Shown in pieces: positions 53,249 to 62,028 of a stretch of DNA of 64,000 bases. The notes beneath the pieces are model-generated. The model was given only the letters and a program-made list of their open reading frames with translations, was not told the DNA's origin and searched no databases. Made by a program: the position numbers and the translations under genes. The stretch covers positions 558,001-622,000 of the forward strand of contig JACQEZ010000011.1 of assembly GCA_016200325.1 (NCBI GenBank). Reading direction: 5' to 3'. Each line of letters starts with the position of its first letter. The stretch's first letter is position 1. Source of the DNA: Candidatus Manganitrophaceae bacterium (GTDB lineage: Bacteria > Nitrospirota > Nitrospiria > SBBL01 > Manganitrophaceae).

Positions 53249-54574
53249 ATGCCGAAAAGAGACGCCATCATCCGATTTACCATCACGCTTCTGCTCCTCT
53301 CAACGCCGGCGTGGGGGGAGACCTCTCCCCCCCGAACCCTTTCCCTGGGAGAGGCGCTTCAGACTGCCCGGACAAACCAACCTCAACTCCGCCAAGCCCG
53401 CGCCGGTACGGAAGCGGCCCGCGCCCGCGCCGATGAGGCGCGCGCGCCCCTCTTGCCGCAGGTAAGTGCAAACGCCAACTATCAACGGGCCACGGCCAAT
53501 CGGGTCATTCGTCCCGGCGCGACGACCTTCTCCACGATCAACCCCTTGTCCCGGTTCGACACCTTTGACTTTTACAGCTTCGGCCTTGGCGCGAGCCAGC
53601 TCGTCTATGACTTTGGTCAAACGACGGGGCGATGGAAGGCCGCCAAGGCGATTGCGCAAGCGCAGGCCGAGACCGAGCGGGCTACCCTTCTTGAGATCGA
53701 CCTCAACCTCCGGATCGCCTACTTTAATGCGCGCGCCGCGAAAGAGTTGCTTCAGGTCGCGCAGGAGACGCTGGCGAACCAGGAGCGGCACTTTGTTCAG
53801 GTCCAAGGATTTGTCCAGGTCGGCACCCAACCGGAAATCGATCTGGCACAGGCCCGGACCAACCTGGCGAATGCCCGTGTGCAGCTGATCAACGCTCAGA
53901 ACGGGTATGAGACCGGCAAGGCCCAGTTGAATCAGGCAATGGGAATCGAAGGTCCGACGAATTATGACGTCGTCGATGAGACCCTTCCTCCGCTCGAGAA
54001 TGAGAACAGTCCGATTGACCCGCTGCTGGAGGAGGCGCTGAAAGCCCGGCCGGAATTCGCCGCCTTCGCAAACCAGGTCCGCGCGCAGGAGTTGACGATG
54101 CGATCGATTAAGGGGGCCTATTGGCCGACCCTGAGCGTGTCGACCGACCTGACCAAGGCGGGAACCGGACTCGGAGATCTCGCGTGGAATTGGGATGCCA
54201 ATGTCCTTCTCTCCTGGCCGTTGTTCCAAGGGGGATTGACCCGGGCACAAAGCAGAGAGGCCCGCGCCAATCTGACCAATCTCAACGCCCAGGTCGATAC
54301 ATTTCGGCAGGAGGTGCGCCTCGTCGTCGACCAAGCGCGCCTGGCGGTCCTGGCCGCTCAGGCGGCCATCGGGGCGGCGGGCGAAGCGGTGCTCAACGCG
54401 AAAGAGCAGCTCCGGCTGGCGGAGAAGCGGTACGAAACGGGGGTCGGCAATATTATCGAGCTGTCGGATGCGCAGCTTGCCTTGACCAACGCCGAGGCGC
54501 AGAAGGTGCAGGCCGACTACAATCTCGCCTCCGCGCGGGCGCGTCTGCTGCAGGCGCTCGGACGGACTTCATAA
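53249..54574 (+). CDS. TolC-family outer-membrane factor
   Basis: A 441-residue exported channel subunit. Signal peptide: IIRFTITLLLLSTPAWGE. Two OEP domains with TolC-type hairpins contain ALQTARTNQPQLRQARAG, LGASQLVYDFGQTTGRWKAA, QPEIDLAQARTNLANARVQL, LLSWPLFQGGLTRAQSREAR and YETGVGNIIELSDAQLALTN. It has no lipobox, unlike the NodT-like protein at 35616. It starts 7 bp after the pump gene with GGAGGG upstream, as last gene of the efflux operon, and would form the outer-membrane exit duct. No terminator was seen in the following 187 bp, which hold no other gene. Confidence 0.92.
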   Translation: MPKRDAIIRFTITLLLLSTPAWGETSPPRTLSLGEALQTARTNQPQLRQARAGTEAARARADEARAPLLPQVSANANYQRATANRVIRPGATTFSTINPLSRFDTFDFYSFGLGASQLVYDFGQTTGRWKAAKAIAQAQAETERATLLEIDLNLRIAYFNARAAKELLQVAQETLANQERHFVQVQGFVQVGTQPEIDLAQARTNLANARVQLINAQNGYETGKAQLNQAMGIEGPTNYDVVDETLPPLENENSPIDPLLEEALKARPEFAAFANQVRAQELTMRSIKGAYWPTLSVSTDLTKAGTGLGDLAWNWDANVLLSWPLFQGGLTRAQSREARANLTNLNAQVDTFRQEVRLVVDQARLAVLAAQAAIGAAGEAVLNAKEQLRLAEKRYETGVGNIIELSDAQLALTNAEAQKVQADYNLASARARLLQALGRTS

Positions 54575-54761
54575 GGAGGATCGGGCGATGGCTCGGTGGC
54601 TTTAGAAACGCGTTAAGTTCACTCATAGGTGAAGCGAAATAGCTTAAATAAAGATGAGCAGAGAGGCTGTTATCCCAACCATGGATTTGAAGCGATCGAT
54701 ATCAAGGAGGGCTGCCGGGAGGATGCGATGGGGAGAGGCTCAATACAAACGAGACGTTGAA

Positions 54762-55145
54762 TTACGGCGTGACGGTCAACGTGCCGCGCATTTCCATGTG
54801 AATGGCGCAAAAGAAGTCGTAGGTGCCGGGCTTATCAAATTGCATTTGAAAGGTCTCGCCGGGGGGAAGGAGATGGTGAATCAAAAGATCATCGACGACA
54901 TGCGCCGGCTCTTTCCGGTTCGGATCGGCGGCGGTCAGAAAGTGGGTTCGCTTGTCTTCATTAATCCAGGTGACCTGGCTCCCCATTTTGATCTGTTGTG
55001 TTTTGGGTGAAAACTCGGTCCGGCCTTCCGGAATTTTGAATTCGATCTTATTGGCTGCATCGGCCCCCTGCAAATTCAGCAGGGCGACCCAGAGGATGAT
55101 GAGGAGCAGACCGACTCGAAAAAGGGACGACTTTTTTTTATTCAT
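54762..55145 (-). CDS. Small periplasmic cupredoxin
   Basis: A 127-residue exported protein. The ATG at 55145 follows GAGGGC and begins MNKKKSSLFRVGLLLIILWV, a good signal peptide ending near ADAAN; an ATG at 55187 would add 14 residues. The mature part is a plastocyanin-like fold with candidate type I copper ligands H68 (EDKRTHFLT), C113, H116 and M119 (FFCAIHMEMRG). The ligand spacing C-x2-H-x2-M is the short loop seen in plastocyanin- or amicyanin-like proteins. It probably transfers electrons or binds copper. It stands alone between the efflux operon and the cold-shock gene. Confidence 0.82.
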   Translation of the reverse strand: MNKKKSSLFRVGLLLIILWVALLNLQGADAANKIEFKIPEGRTEFSPKTQQIKMGSQVTWINEDKRTHFLTAADPNRKEPAHVVDDLLIHHLLPPGETFQMQFDKPGTYDFFCAIHMEMRGTLTVTP

Positions 55146-55290
55146 ACTTACGCCCTCGTTCATGATAATAAATTTTCGTTGGAACATCTCTTAAATTAAT
55201 TGTAGCGGACAGTGCAGGATAAAGCAATCATACCACAGGCCAAGCCCAACGTCAGGGGCAAGTCAGGGGGAGGACGATTCGAGCCGTTTT

Positions 55291-55331
55291 CAAAACAAAA
55301 AAGCCCCGCCGGAGGAAAAATCCGGCGGGGC
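55291..55331 (-). terminator. Intrinsic terminator of the cold-shock gene
   Basis: A perfect 11-bp GC-rich stem (GCCCCGCCGGA 55303-55313 with TCCGGCGGGGC 55321-55331) and a 7-nt loop. On the minus strand it is followed by TTTTTTGTTTTG. It lies 22 bp after the stop. Confidence 0.9.
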
Positions 55332-55353
55332 GATTCGATCAGAAAAAATCCCT

Positions 55354-55560
55354 TTAGGAAATTAATCTGACATTGGTGGCTTGAGGACCTTTCTGCCCTT
55401 GCGTGACATCGAATTCGACTTTGTTGCCTTCTTCAAGGGACTTGTAGCCGTCACCGACAATGGCCGAAAAGTGAACAAACACATCGGCTCCCCCATCCTC
55501 ACGGGTAATAAATCCATAGCCTTTGCTGCCGTTGAACCACTTTACTGTTCCTTTGATCAT
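55354..55560 (-). CDS. Cold-shock domain protein (CspA family)
   Basis: A 68-residue single-domain protein. The start is the ATG at 55560, with AGAGGAGAAACACCCA upstream; the frame extending to 55602 is untranslated leader. RNP1 is KGYGFITRE and RNP2 is DVFVHFSAI; both carry the aromatic residues that stack on nucleic acid. It binds single-stranded RNA or DNA as a chaperone. The gene is preceded by an unusually structured leader (55604-55693) and followed by a strong terminator. Confidence 0.96.
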   Translation of the reverse strand: MIKGTVKWFNGSKGYGFITREDGGADVFVHFSAIVGDGYKSLEEGNKVEFDVTQGQKGPQATNVRLIS

Positions 55561-55603
55561 TGGGTGTTTCTCCTCTTTTTTATCAGCTCTCGCTGATGGC
55601 AAC

Positions 55604-55693
55604 GTCCATTGTTCTAAGTTAAAAAAAAAGCTGCAGCGAGTTGTAATAGCTGCAGCCGATCCGGTTTTCTCCTCTTCAACTTTTACAATGGAC
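55604..55693 (-). promoter_or_regulatory. Structured leader with terminator-like hairpin before the cold-shock gene
   Basis: On the minus strand an 8-bp hairpin (GCTGCAGC twice, 55630-55637 and 55649-55656) is followed at once by nine or ten T residues, like an intrinsic terminator. Around it, longer complementary arms can pair: ACAATGGAC (55685-55693) with GTCCATTGT (55604-55612) and AACTT (55678-55682) with AAGTT (55616-55620). The start codon is 44 bp further on, after another small hairpin (ATCAGC/GCTGAT). Possible -35 TTGACA lies at 55752-55757 on the minus strand. This suggests transcript attenuation or a temperature-responsive leader. Confidence 0.6.
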
Positions 55694-55864
55694 TCCCCTC
55701 ACTTGTACCATGATTTTTTATAAAAAATCAACGAAATTAATTTCTCTTTTGTCAAGGGGATTCACACGGGGGAGTCGGTTCTCCGACCTCCCTTATTTTA
55801 TTGAGGCGGTGTATAATCGCTGACGGCCGGCGCCTCCGCGGCGCGCCCTCTTTTCTGGAGGAAG

Positions 55865-58378
55865 ATGTCACTCCCGATTGATGAAGTCATCCCCCCACTG
55901 CGGCAGCGTTTGTCCGCTCATTCTGCCGTGGTTTTACAGGCGCCTCCCGGCGCCGGCAAGACGACCCGCATTCCGCAGGCTCTGCTGCGAGAGCCGTGGC
56001 TGAGAGATCGGTCGATTCTGATGCTGGAGCCGCGCCGGCTGGCGGCACGGGCGGCGGCGGCGCGGATTGCGGCGCTGTTGGGAGAATCGGTCGGCGAGAC
56101 GGTCGGCTATCGGATTCGCTTCGAAACAAAGGTTTCAAAGAAGACCCGGATCGAAGTGCTGACCGAGGGAATTCTGACCCGTCGCTTGCAGTCCGATCCG
56201 GCATTGGAAGGGGTCGGTCTCGTGATCTTCGATGAGTTTCATGAACGGCATCTCCATGGCGATCTCGCCCTCGCCCTCTGTCTCGACAGTCAACGGGTCT
56301 TGCGCGACGATTTAAAGCTCCTCGTCATGTCGGCGACGCTGGAGGGAGCCGCCGTGGCCTCCCTCCTCGGCGACGCACCGGTGATCACGAGTCAGGGGCG
56401 ACAATTTCCGGTCGACATCCGTTACGCTTCCCGCGATCCTGAAGGCCGACTGCCGCAGGTCGTCCATCAAGCAGTCCTCCAGGCGCTCGACCGGGACCCA
56501 GGAGACCTCCTCGTCTTTCTTCCGGGGTCGTCCGAGATACGCCGGACGCAGGCGCTGCTCACGCCGCTGTTGAGTCCGCGCCGGATCGAACTCTTTCCAT
56601 TGTATGGCGACCTGCCTTGGGAGGCACAAGATCGTGCCCTCCGACCGACGACGGGGGGGCGCAAGGTGGTGCTCGCGACGCCGATTGCGGAGACGAGTTT
56701 GACCATCGAGGGGGTCGGCGTGGTGATCGATGCCGGATTTGTCCGGGTTCCCGAATTTGATCCGGCCCGCGGATTGACCCGGCTGACGACCAAGCGGATT
56801 TCCCGCGCTTCGGCCGAACAGCGGGCGGGCCGCGCCGGACGGCTCGGTCCCGGCATCTGCTACCGGCTCTGGAGTGAGGCGACGCAGCGGGGGTTGATGG
56901 CCCAGCCGATTCCCGAAATCCGCACCGCTGATCTGACGCCGCTGGCGCTCGAGCTTGCGCAGTGGGGGGTGCGCGAGGCCGACACCCTCTCCTGGCTCGA
57001 CCCCCCTCCGCAGGCGGCCCTCGCCCAAGCACGCCGCTTGCTGACGGAACTCGACGCGTTGGACGAAGCGGGATCGATCACCCCGTCGGGCCGGGCGATG
57101 GTCGCCTTCCCCTTGCATCCCCGTTTGGCGCACATGTTGTCCCGGGCCGAGGCGCGCGGATTCGGCCGTCTCGCCTGCGACCTTGCCGCGTTGTTGTCGG
57201 AGCGAGAGATCCTCGTTGGGGATCGGCGGCGCTCTTGCAATCTGATCGATCGGCTGGAGGCGCTGCGCGCCTTTCGGGAGGAGGGGAGAGCGGGAGCAGC
57301 GTCGCACGGCGCCGATCCGAGCGCCTGCCAGCGGGTCGAACAGGCGGCGCATCAGTATCAGCGGCTCCTGCGCGGCCAAAAAACGGACGCCGGACGGGAT
57401 CTGGAGCAGGCCGGTCTCCTCCTCGCGTTCGCCTATCCCGACCGGGTCGCACAGCAGCGCGCTCCCGGAGAGGTTCGCTACCTTCTCGCTTCCGGCCGCG
57501 GCGCCCGCCTGCCGGAGCAGGAACAGCGGCTACGCCAGCCGACGCTGGTGGTGGCGAGTCTGGACGCAGGCGAAATAGAGGGGGCGATCTATTTGGCGGC
57601 CGCCGTTGAGATCGATCAATTACGGCAAGAGCTGGCCGCGCACGTTCGGACCGAAGCGGTCATCCGGTGGGACACGCGCCAGCAGCGGGTGATTGCGTTG
57701 AAGGAAGAACGGCTCGGTGAATTGGTCATCGACAGCGTGCCCCTTTCCACCCCCGATCGGGAGCGGCTTCGCGGTGCGATGCTGGAGGGGGTTCGGCAGT
57801 TGGGTGTCGCCGCGCTGCCTTGGGGCGATGAGGCGCGCGATTGGCAGGCGCGGGTTTTGTCGCTGCGTCACTGGTTTCCGGAGGAGGGTTGGCCCGATCT
57901 CTCCGATGTTGCGCTGGGGGAGACGTTGGAAGAATGGCTCGCCCCCTTTCTCGATCGGTTCACCCGCCGCGAGCAGCTGAAGCAGCTCGACCTGCTCGCC
58001 GCCTTAAAAGCCCGGCTCGACTGGAATCAAGGCCGGCGATTGGAAGAGGGTGCGCCAAGCCATCTGACGGTCCCCAGCGGATCGCGACTCCGGCTGGAAT
58101 ACCGGCCTGGAGAGCCGCCGGTGCTCGCCGTCAAACTGCAAGAGATGTTCGGGCTTGCCGAAACGCCCCGGGTCGCCTGGGGGAAGGTGCCGGTCACGCT
58201 CCATCTTCTCTCCCCGGCGCGTCGTCCCATCCAAGTGACCCAAGATCTGCGCGGCTTCTGGGAACGGACCTATGCTGAGGTCAAGAAAGAGTTAAAGGGA
58301 CGCTATCCGAAACATCCGTGGCCCGATGACCCGTGGAATGCGGTGCCGACCCGACGCTTGAGGCCGCGCTCTCCTTAA
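55865..58378 (+). CDS. hrpB: ATP-dependent DEAH-box helicase HrpB
   Basis: An 837-residue helicase. Motif I is APPGAGKTT (25-33), motif II DEFHER, motif III SATLEG, and motif VI QRAGRAGRLGPG. The C-terminal part holds the HrpB-specific region with WLAPFLDR near residue 680 and the closing RYPKHPWPDDPW, a hallmark of HrpB's end. The length matches E. coli HrpB (about 810). It lacks features of HrpA. The role in bacteria is poorly defined, with RNA metabolism likely. GGAGGAAG lies upstream of the ATG. It is divergent from the cold-shock gene. Confidence 0.95.
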   Translation: MSLPIDEVIPPLRQRLSAHSAVVLQAPPGAGKTTRIPQALLREPWLRDRSILMLEPRRLAARAAAARIAALLGESVGETVGYRIRFETKVSKKTRIEVLTEGILTRRLQSDPALEGVGLVIFDEFHERHLHGDLALALCLDSQRVLRDDLKLLVMSATLEGAAVASLLGDAPVITSQGRQFPVDIRYASRDPEGRLPQVVHQAVLQALDRDPGDLLVFLPGSSEIRRTQALLTPLLSPRRIELFPLYGDLPWEAQDRALRPTTGGRKVVLATPIAETSLTIEGVGVVIDAGFVRVPEFDPARGLTRLTTKRISRASAEQRAGRAGRLGPGICYRLWSEATQRGLMAQPIPEIRTADLTPLALELAQWGVREADTLSWLDPPPQAALAQARRLLTELDALDEAGSITPSGRAMVAFPLHPRLAHMLSRAEARGFGRLACDLAALLSEREILVGDRRRSCNLIDRLEALRAFREEGRAGAASHGADPSACQRVEQAAHQYQRLLRGQKTDAGRDLEQAGLLLAFAYPDRVAQQRAPGEVRYLLASGRGARLPEQEQRLRQPTLVVASLDAGEIEGAIYLAAAVEIDQLRQELAAHVRTEAVIRWDTRQQRVIALKEERLGELVIDSVPLSTPDRERLRGAMLEGVRQLGVAALPWGDEARDWQARVLSLRHWFPEEGWPDLSDVALGETLEEWLAPFLDRFTRREQLKQLDLLAALKARLDWNQGRRLEEGAPSHLTVPSGSRLRLEYRPGEPPVLAVKLQEMFGLAETPRVAWGKVPVTLHLLSPARRPIQVTQDLRGFWERTYAEVKKELKGRYPKHPWPDDPWNAVPTRRLRPRSP

Positions 58379-58385
58379 GCGCCGT

Positions 58386-58871
58386 TTATTTTGGGACAAA
58401 TTTCAACGCGGCCGAATTGATACAGTACCGAAGCCGCGTCGGCGGGGGACCGTCATCAAAGAGGTGTCCTTGATGGCCTCCGCATCGGCGGCAATGGACC
58501 TCGGTCCGGGGGTAGAGGAGCTTCCAGTCGGTTTTCGTACGGACCGCCGTCGGCTCGATCGGTTTCCAGAAGCTCGGCCAGCCGGTGTGGCTGTCATATT
58601 TGGTCTCGGAGGAGAAAAGGGGGAGGTCGCATCCGGCACAGCTGTAGAGGCCCGGTTTTTTGTTGTTGAAATAGGGATTTTTGAAGGGAGGCTCCGTCGC
58701 CTCTTTTCGGAGGACATTAAATTGCTCCGAGGTCAGGACCGCCCGCCACTCCTCTTCCGTTTTTTTAATCTCGAAGGCCTCTTCAGGCGCTTCAGCGCGT
58801 ACCGGCCAAAGGTCCATAAAATAGGCGATTGTCCCCAGCATTCCGATTTTTAATGCGTCTCTCCGGTTCAT
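58386..58871 (-). CDS. msrB: Exported methionine-(R)-sulfoxide reductase
   Basis: A 161-residue MsrB with an N-terminal export segment (MNRRDALKIGMLGTIAYFMD); the RR pair followed by a hydrophobic run resembles a Tat signal. The catalytic domain has two CxxC zinc pairs (SCAGCDLP; CRRCGGHQGH) and the catalytic cysteine in RYCINSAALKF. It repairs oxidised methionine, here probably in the periplasm, which is less usual for MsrB alone. It converges with hrpB, whose stop is 7 bp away. GGAGGC precedes the ATG. Confidence 0.93.
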   Translation of the reverse strand: MNRRDALKIGMLGTIAYFMDLWPVRAEAPEEAFEIKKTEEEWRAVLTSEQFNVLRKEATEPPFKNPYFNNKKPGLYSCAGCDLPLFSSETKYDSHTGWPSFWKPIEPTAVRTKTDWKLLYPRTEVHCRRCGGHQGHLFDDGPPPTRLRYCINSAALKFVPK

Positions 58872-59149
58872 GGCGCCTCCTTTCCATTGCCGATGTCGTC
58901 ATTACACCCCTACCTTCATCTTACTCCGTTTTTTACTTTCTCTTCCTATTGGTCGCGTAACCGATCCCTTCCTTACATCGCTATCGACCGCGGTTTTTGA
59001 GCGATGGCGCCATTTCCTGGAAAGCGAGAACCGGCAAGAGCGATCCGCTTTTGCAATTGATTGTGGTCGGTGACTGTGATAAAAAATAATCATACCTGTT
59101 ACCGAGCGGTCTCTTACATACAAAACATCTCTCGGCAGGGGAGGAAACC

Positions 59150-59554
59150 ATGTCCTCGATGTCAGAGGAAATCGTTCCAGCTCGCCAATCCGTTCCGGCC
59201 GACATTATTTTTTTGGGCGTTCTGATGATTCTCTCGGGGGTCATGGATACCTATATTATTATCGCGAACCCAGCGTACGGGCTTCCTGTTTTTGGAATGA
59301 AGCTGACCGGACCGGCGGGATGGTTTTTTAAATTCCTTTCTCCCGTGCTTCATTTTGCCTCCGGTTATGGCGCCATCCTCGGCCGCCGGTGGGCGTATCC
59401 TCTTTTCATCTTTTATTCTCTCTATGGTTTGGCCAGCGCAACGGTCAGCCGTCTGGTCCTCCCTCCTCCGCATCGGATTCGGATGATTTTTATCCTGATC
59501 CTCCTGATCTTGTTGCCTTATCTTTATGCCCGAAGGAAAGCCTTTCGAAACTGA
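59150..59554 (+). CDS. Small integral membrane protein
   Basis: A 134-residue protein with four hydrophobic segments (IIFLGVLMILSGVMDTYIII, WFFKFLSPVLHFASGYGAIL, YPLFIFYSLYGLASATVSRL, IFILILLILLPYLYA) and a basic C-terminus. GGGGAGGAAACC lies 4 bp before the ATG. No named family was recognised; its plan is like small DUF-type membrane proteins with four helices. It stands alone. The 225 bp after it hold no gene, and a two-way terminator follows at 59780. Confidence 0.7.
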   Translation: MSSMSEEIVPARQSVPADIIFLGVLMILSGVMDTYIIIANPAYGLPVFGMKLTGPAGWFFKFLSPVLHFASGYGAILGRRWAYPLFIFYSLYGLASATVSRLVLPPPHRIRMIFILILLILLPYLYARRKAFRN

Positions 59555-59779
59555 GGCAAATCGGCGTAACGATTAAGGGGTTTTCCCGGAAGCCTTGGAT
59601 GGCCGAAAGCGTATTCGTGCCGAGGGCCTATAAAGTGAGAGGAATATATGATGATGCGATCCAGGATTACGGAGAGCGAAAAACTGAAGAGGAGAGCAGC
59701 CGGAGAGATCTCGGCAGCGCTTATGTTCAATTCGATATGAGCGGAAATGATAAGAGACGCTTCTGGATCTTTAAAGCAA

Positions 59780-59823
59780 AAAGATCGCCCCGGCCGATCC
59801 GATCGGGGCACGGGGCGATCTTT
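59780..59823. terminator. Bidirectional terminator between the membrane-protein gene and hsp20
   Basis: A perfect 13-bp stem, AAAGATCGCCCCG (59780-59792) with CGGGGCGATCTTT (59811-59823). It lies 8 bp after the hsp20 stop on the minus strand. Confidence 0.8.
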
Positions 59824-59831
59824 CAACAAGA

Positions 59832-60278
59832 TTAATGGACTTCGACGGTGATGCTTCTCGGTTTGGTCTCTTCGCGTTTGGGGAGGGTCAGGGTGAGGAC
59901 ACCCTTTTCATATTTCGCCTTGATTTTCTCCTGATCGACCGTTCCGGGAAGCCGGAAGGAGCGGGCAAATCGGCCGAACACCCGTTCTATCCGATAGTAG
60001 TGCTCTTTTTTATCTTCCTTCTCGATCTTTTTTTCTCCCTTAATTTCCAGGAGATTGTTCGCCACTTTGACCTCAATTTCTTTCATCTCCATACCGGGGA
60101 GCTCCGCGTGGAGCTGAATCGCATCGGCGTCCTCATAAATGTCGACCGCAGGGATCCAGTCTTGAACGGTCCGTCCGTTTTCGGTCTCATACGTGTTTAG
60201 GGTATCCGACAAGAATTGATTCATCCGATCCTGCAATGTGACCAGGTCTTTCAGGGGTTCCCATTTTGCGATTGCCAT
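59832..60278 (-). CDS. Hsp20-family small heat-shock protein
   Basis: A 148-residue alpha-crystallin-domain chaperone. N-terminal arm: WEPLKDLVTLQDRMNQFLSD. The core has WIPAVDIYEDADAIQLHAEL, GMEMKEIEVKVANNLLEIKG and the end signature KYEKGVLTLTLPKREE. It keeps unfolded proteins soluble under stress. GAAAGGAGGAAT precedes the ATG. It is divergent from the sigma-32-type gene, which suggests heat-shock control. A promoter for it is proposed at 60396-60423. Confidence 0.95.
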   Translation of the reverse strand: MAIAKWEPLKDLVTLQDRMNQFLSDTLNTYETENGRTVQDWIPAVDIYEDADAIQLHAELPGMEMKEIEVKVANNLLEIKGEKKIEKEDKKEHYYRIERVFGRFARSFRLPGTVDQEKIKAKYEKGVLTLTLPKREETKPRSITVEVH

Positions 60279-60395
60279 AGATTCCTCCTTTCAATAATCC
60301 GCCTGCAGGGCGGGTCAATTAAATCGTTCTTCTCCTTTCCATTTCAGAAGCGGGCTCATCCAAACTTATTACAAATTGATGAACCACACGTTTTT

Positions 60396-60423
60396 AACAT
60401 AAGTCGCCTTTCCTCCAGGTCAA
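60396..60423 (-). promoter_or_regulatory. Candidate hsp20 promoter
   Basis: On the minus strand TTGACC (60418-60423), a 16-bp spacer and TATGTT (60396-60401). This looks more like a sigma-70 than a sigma-32 promoter. The leader would be about 110 nt. Confidence 0.4.
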
Positions 60424-60505
60424 GGGGGGACCATTTCCTCCCAGTATCTTTTTTATCGATCTGTTTTTTGTTATACTTCCCCTTCGTTTTACATTGGATT
60501 CGAAA

Positions 60506-61492
60506 ATGGAAGAGTCGGACATCGAAGATATAGAGGAAGAGCTAGAGCCGGGGCCGGAAGCAGAGCCGGGAGCAGAGATAGATCAGACGGACGGAGTAGG
60601 GCTGATCCCAGAAATCGACGGCGAGCCGGAGGAGCAGGGGCTCACGATTTATGATCCCCTTCAGCGATTCCTGGCCGAAGTTCGAAAATATCCGTTTCTA
60701 AGCCGAGAGGAGGAAAAACGGCTTGCGATTAAATTTAAAGAAGAGGGGGATCTTCAGGCGGTCACGCAGCTGGTCCTCTCCCATCTTCGCCTCGTCGTCT
60801 CAATCGCCATGGAGTATAAGAATCTCCCCTTCAACACCATGGATCTGATTCAAGAGGGGAATGTCGGCTTAATGCAAGGGATCAAAAAGTTTGATCCGTA
60901 TAAAGACATCCGTGTATCGACTTACGCGACCTGGTGGATTCGGGCCTATATTTTAAAATACATCCTTCAGAATTGGCGGCTGGTCCGGATCGGCACCACC
61001 GAGGCGCAACGAAAACTCTTCTTCCGGCTTTCTAAGGAGCGGGAGCGGTTGGAGAAGATGGGTTACGAAGCCGGCCCCAAACTTCTGGCAGACCGACTCG
61101 ATGTGAAAGAAAAAGAGGTTATTGAGATGGAGCAGCGGCTCGGAGGAAGGGAGCATTCTCTGGATGAGCCGGTCGGCGCCGAGTCGGATGAAACGCTGGC
61201 GAACATTCTCCCATCGGATCAGGAGCCGGCCGATGAGCGACTGGCGAACGATGAGCTCCGGGATCTCTTTCAGGCGAAGCTGAAGGAATTTTCAAAAACG
61301 CTGAAGCCGCGGGAGTTGGAGATCCTTCAAGATCGCATCTTATCGGAGCACCCCAAGACGCTCGATGTGTTCGGTAAAAAATACAGTATCTCAAAGGAGC
61401 GGGTTCGCCAGCTCGAAGAAAATCTGATCAAGAAGCTGAAGCAGTTTATGAAAGAGAATATTAAAGATTTTAAAGATATCGGCCCGCTCTGA
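60506..61492 (+). CDS. rpoH: RNA polymerase sigma-32 factor
   Basis: A 328-residue sigma-70-family protein. An acidic ~50-residue N-terminal extension is followed by region 2 (LSHLRLVVSIAMEYKNLPFN, DLIQEGNVGLMQGIKKFDP, STYATWWIRAYILKYI), the RpoH box AQRKLFFRLSKE, region 3, and region 4 with KTLDVFGKKYSISKERVRQL. The box and lack of region 1.1 point to RpoH. The ATG at 60506 is assumed; a TTG at 60494 adds four residues. Neither has a clear ribosome site, and a -10-like TATACT lies at 60472, so the leader may be very short. It neighbours divergent hsp20. Confidence 0.9.
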   Translation: MEESDIEDIEEELEPGPEAEPGAEIDQTDGVGLIPEIDGEPEEQGLTIYDPLQRFLAEVRKYPFLSREEEKRLAIKFKEEGDLQAVTQLVLSHLRLVVSIAMEYKNLPFNTMDLIQEGNVGLMQGIKKFDPYKDIRVSTYATWWIRAYILKYILQNWRLVRIGTTEAQRKLFFRLSKERERLEKMGYEAGPKLLADRLDVKEKEVIEMEQRLGGREHSLDEPVGAESDETLANILPSDQEPADERLANDELRDLFQAKLKEFSKTLKPRELEILQDRILSEHPKTLDVFGKKYSISKERVRQLEENLIKKLKQFMKENIKDFKDIGPL

Positions 61493-61547
61493 CCGGCGTT
61501 TACATTTGCCGGTCGGTATGTTATAACCCGGCTGAATCGGGGGACCC

Positions 61548-61835
61548 ATGTTTTATCATCTCTTCGTCTGTACCGGGCCGACCTGCAGCCAGCAGGGGGC
61601 GGAAGAAACACTGCAAACCCTTCAGACCAGCTTAGAAAAGCACCACCTTCGCAGAAGTGTCCGGGTGACCCTCTGTCGCTGCCTCGGCCAATGCGGCAAC
61701 GGCCCGAATCTCGTTGTCTATCCGGAAGGGACCTGGTACGGCCATGTCGAGGAAAAAGAAGCCGACCGGCTCGTCCGAGAGCATCTCATCGAGGGAAAGC
61801 CGCTCTCCCACCTGATCCAGCTCCCCGTCGATTAA
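61548..61835 (+). CDS. Thioredoxin-like [2Fe-2S] ferredoxin
   Basis: A 95-residue protein with the cysteine pattern of the thioredoxin-like 2Fe-2S group: C8 and C13 (VCTGPTC), then C45 and C49 in LCRCLGQCGNGPN. It ends in a helical segment after VVYPEGTWYGHV. These proteins carry electrons and occur alone or as NuoE-like domains. It stands between rpoH (56 bp upstream) and folB (193 bp downstream). GGGGGACCC is a possible ribosome site. Specific partners are not known. Confidence 0.9.
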   Translation: MFYHLFVCTGPTCSQQGAEETLQTLQTSLEKHHLRRSVRVTLCRCLGQCGNGPNLVVYPEGTWYGHVEEKEADRLVREHLIEGKPLSHLIQLPVD

Positions 61836-61970
61836 TTAGAGAGAGCGCCGAAAATTGTGAATGGAATGTGTGGCTGCCGCTATCAGTCTTCCAGGAAGCA
61901 GGCTTCCTGAAAACCCGGATCCAAAAACAACAAAGGCGAGCAGCCGGCTTTGCCGGTGCGAGCCGCGGGG

Positions 61971-62023
61971 TGTGGGGGCATCGGAGGACCCTTTCTTTAT
62001 CACTTGCCGGACGGGCCCCCACA
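61971..62023. other. Inverted repeat just before folB
   Basis: TGTGGGGGC (61971-61979) and GCCCCCACA (62015-62023) are perfectly complementary and end 5 bp before the folB ATG, where no ribosome site can be seen. A second small hairpin (CAGGAAGC/GCTTCCTG) is at 61892-61909. Confidence 0.5.
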
Positions 62024-62028
62024 GATAA

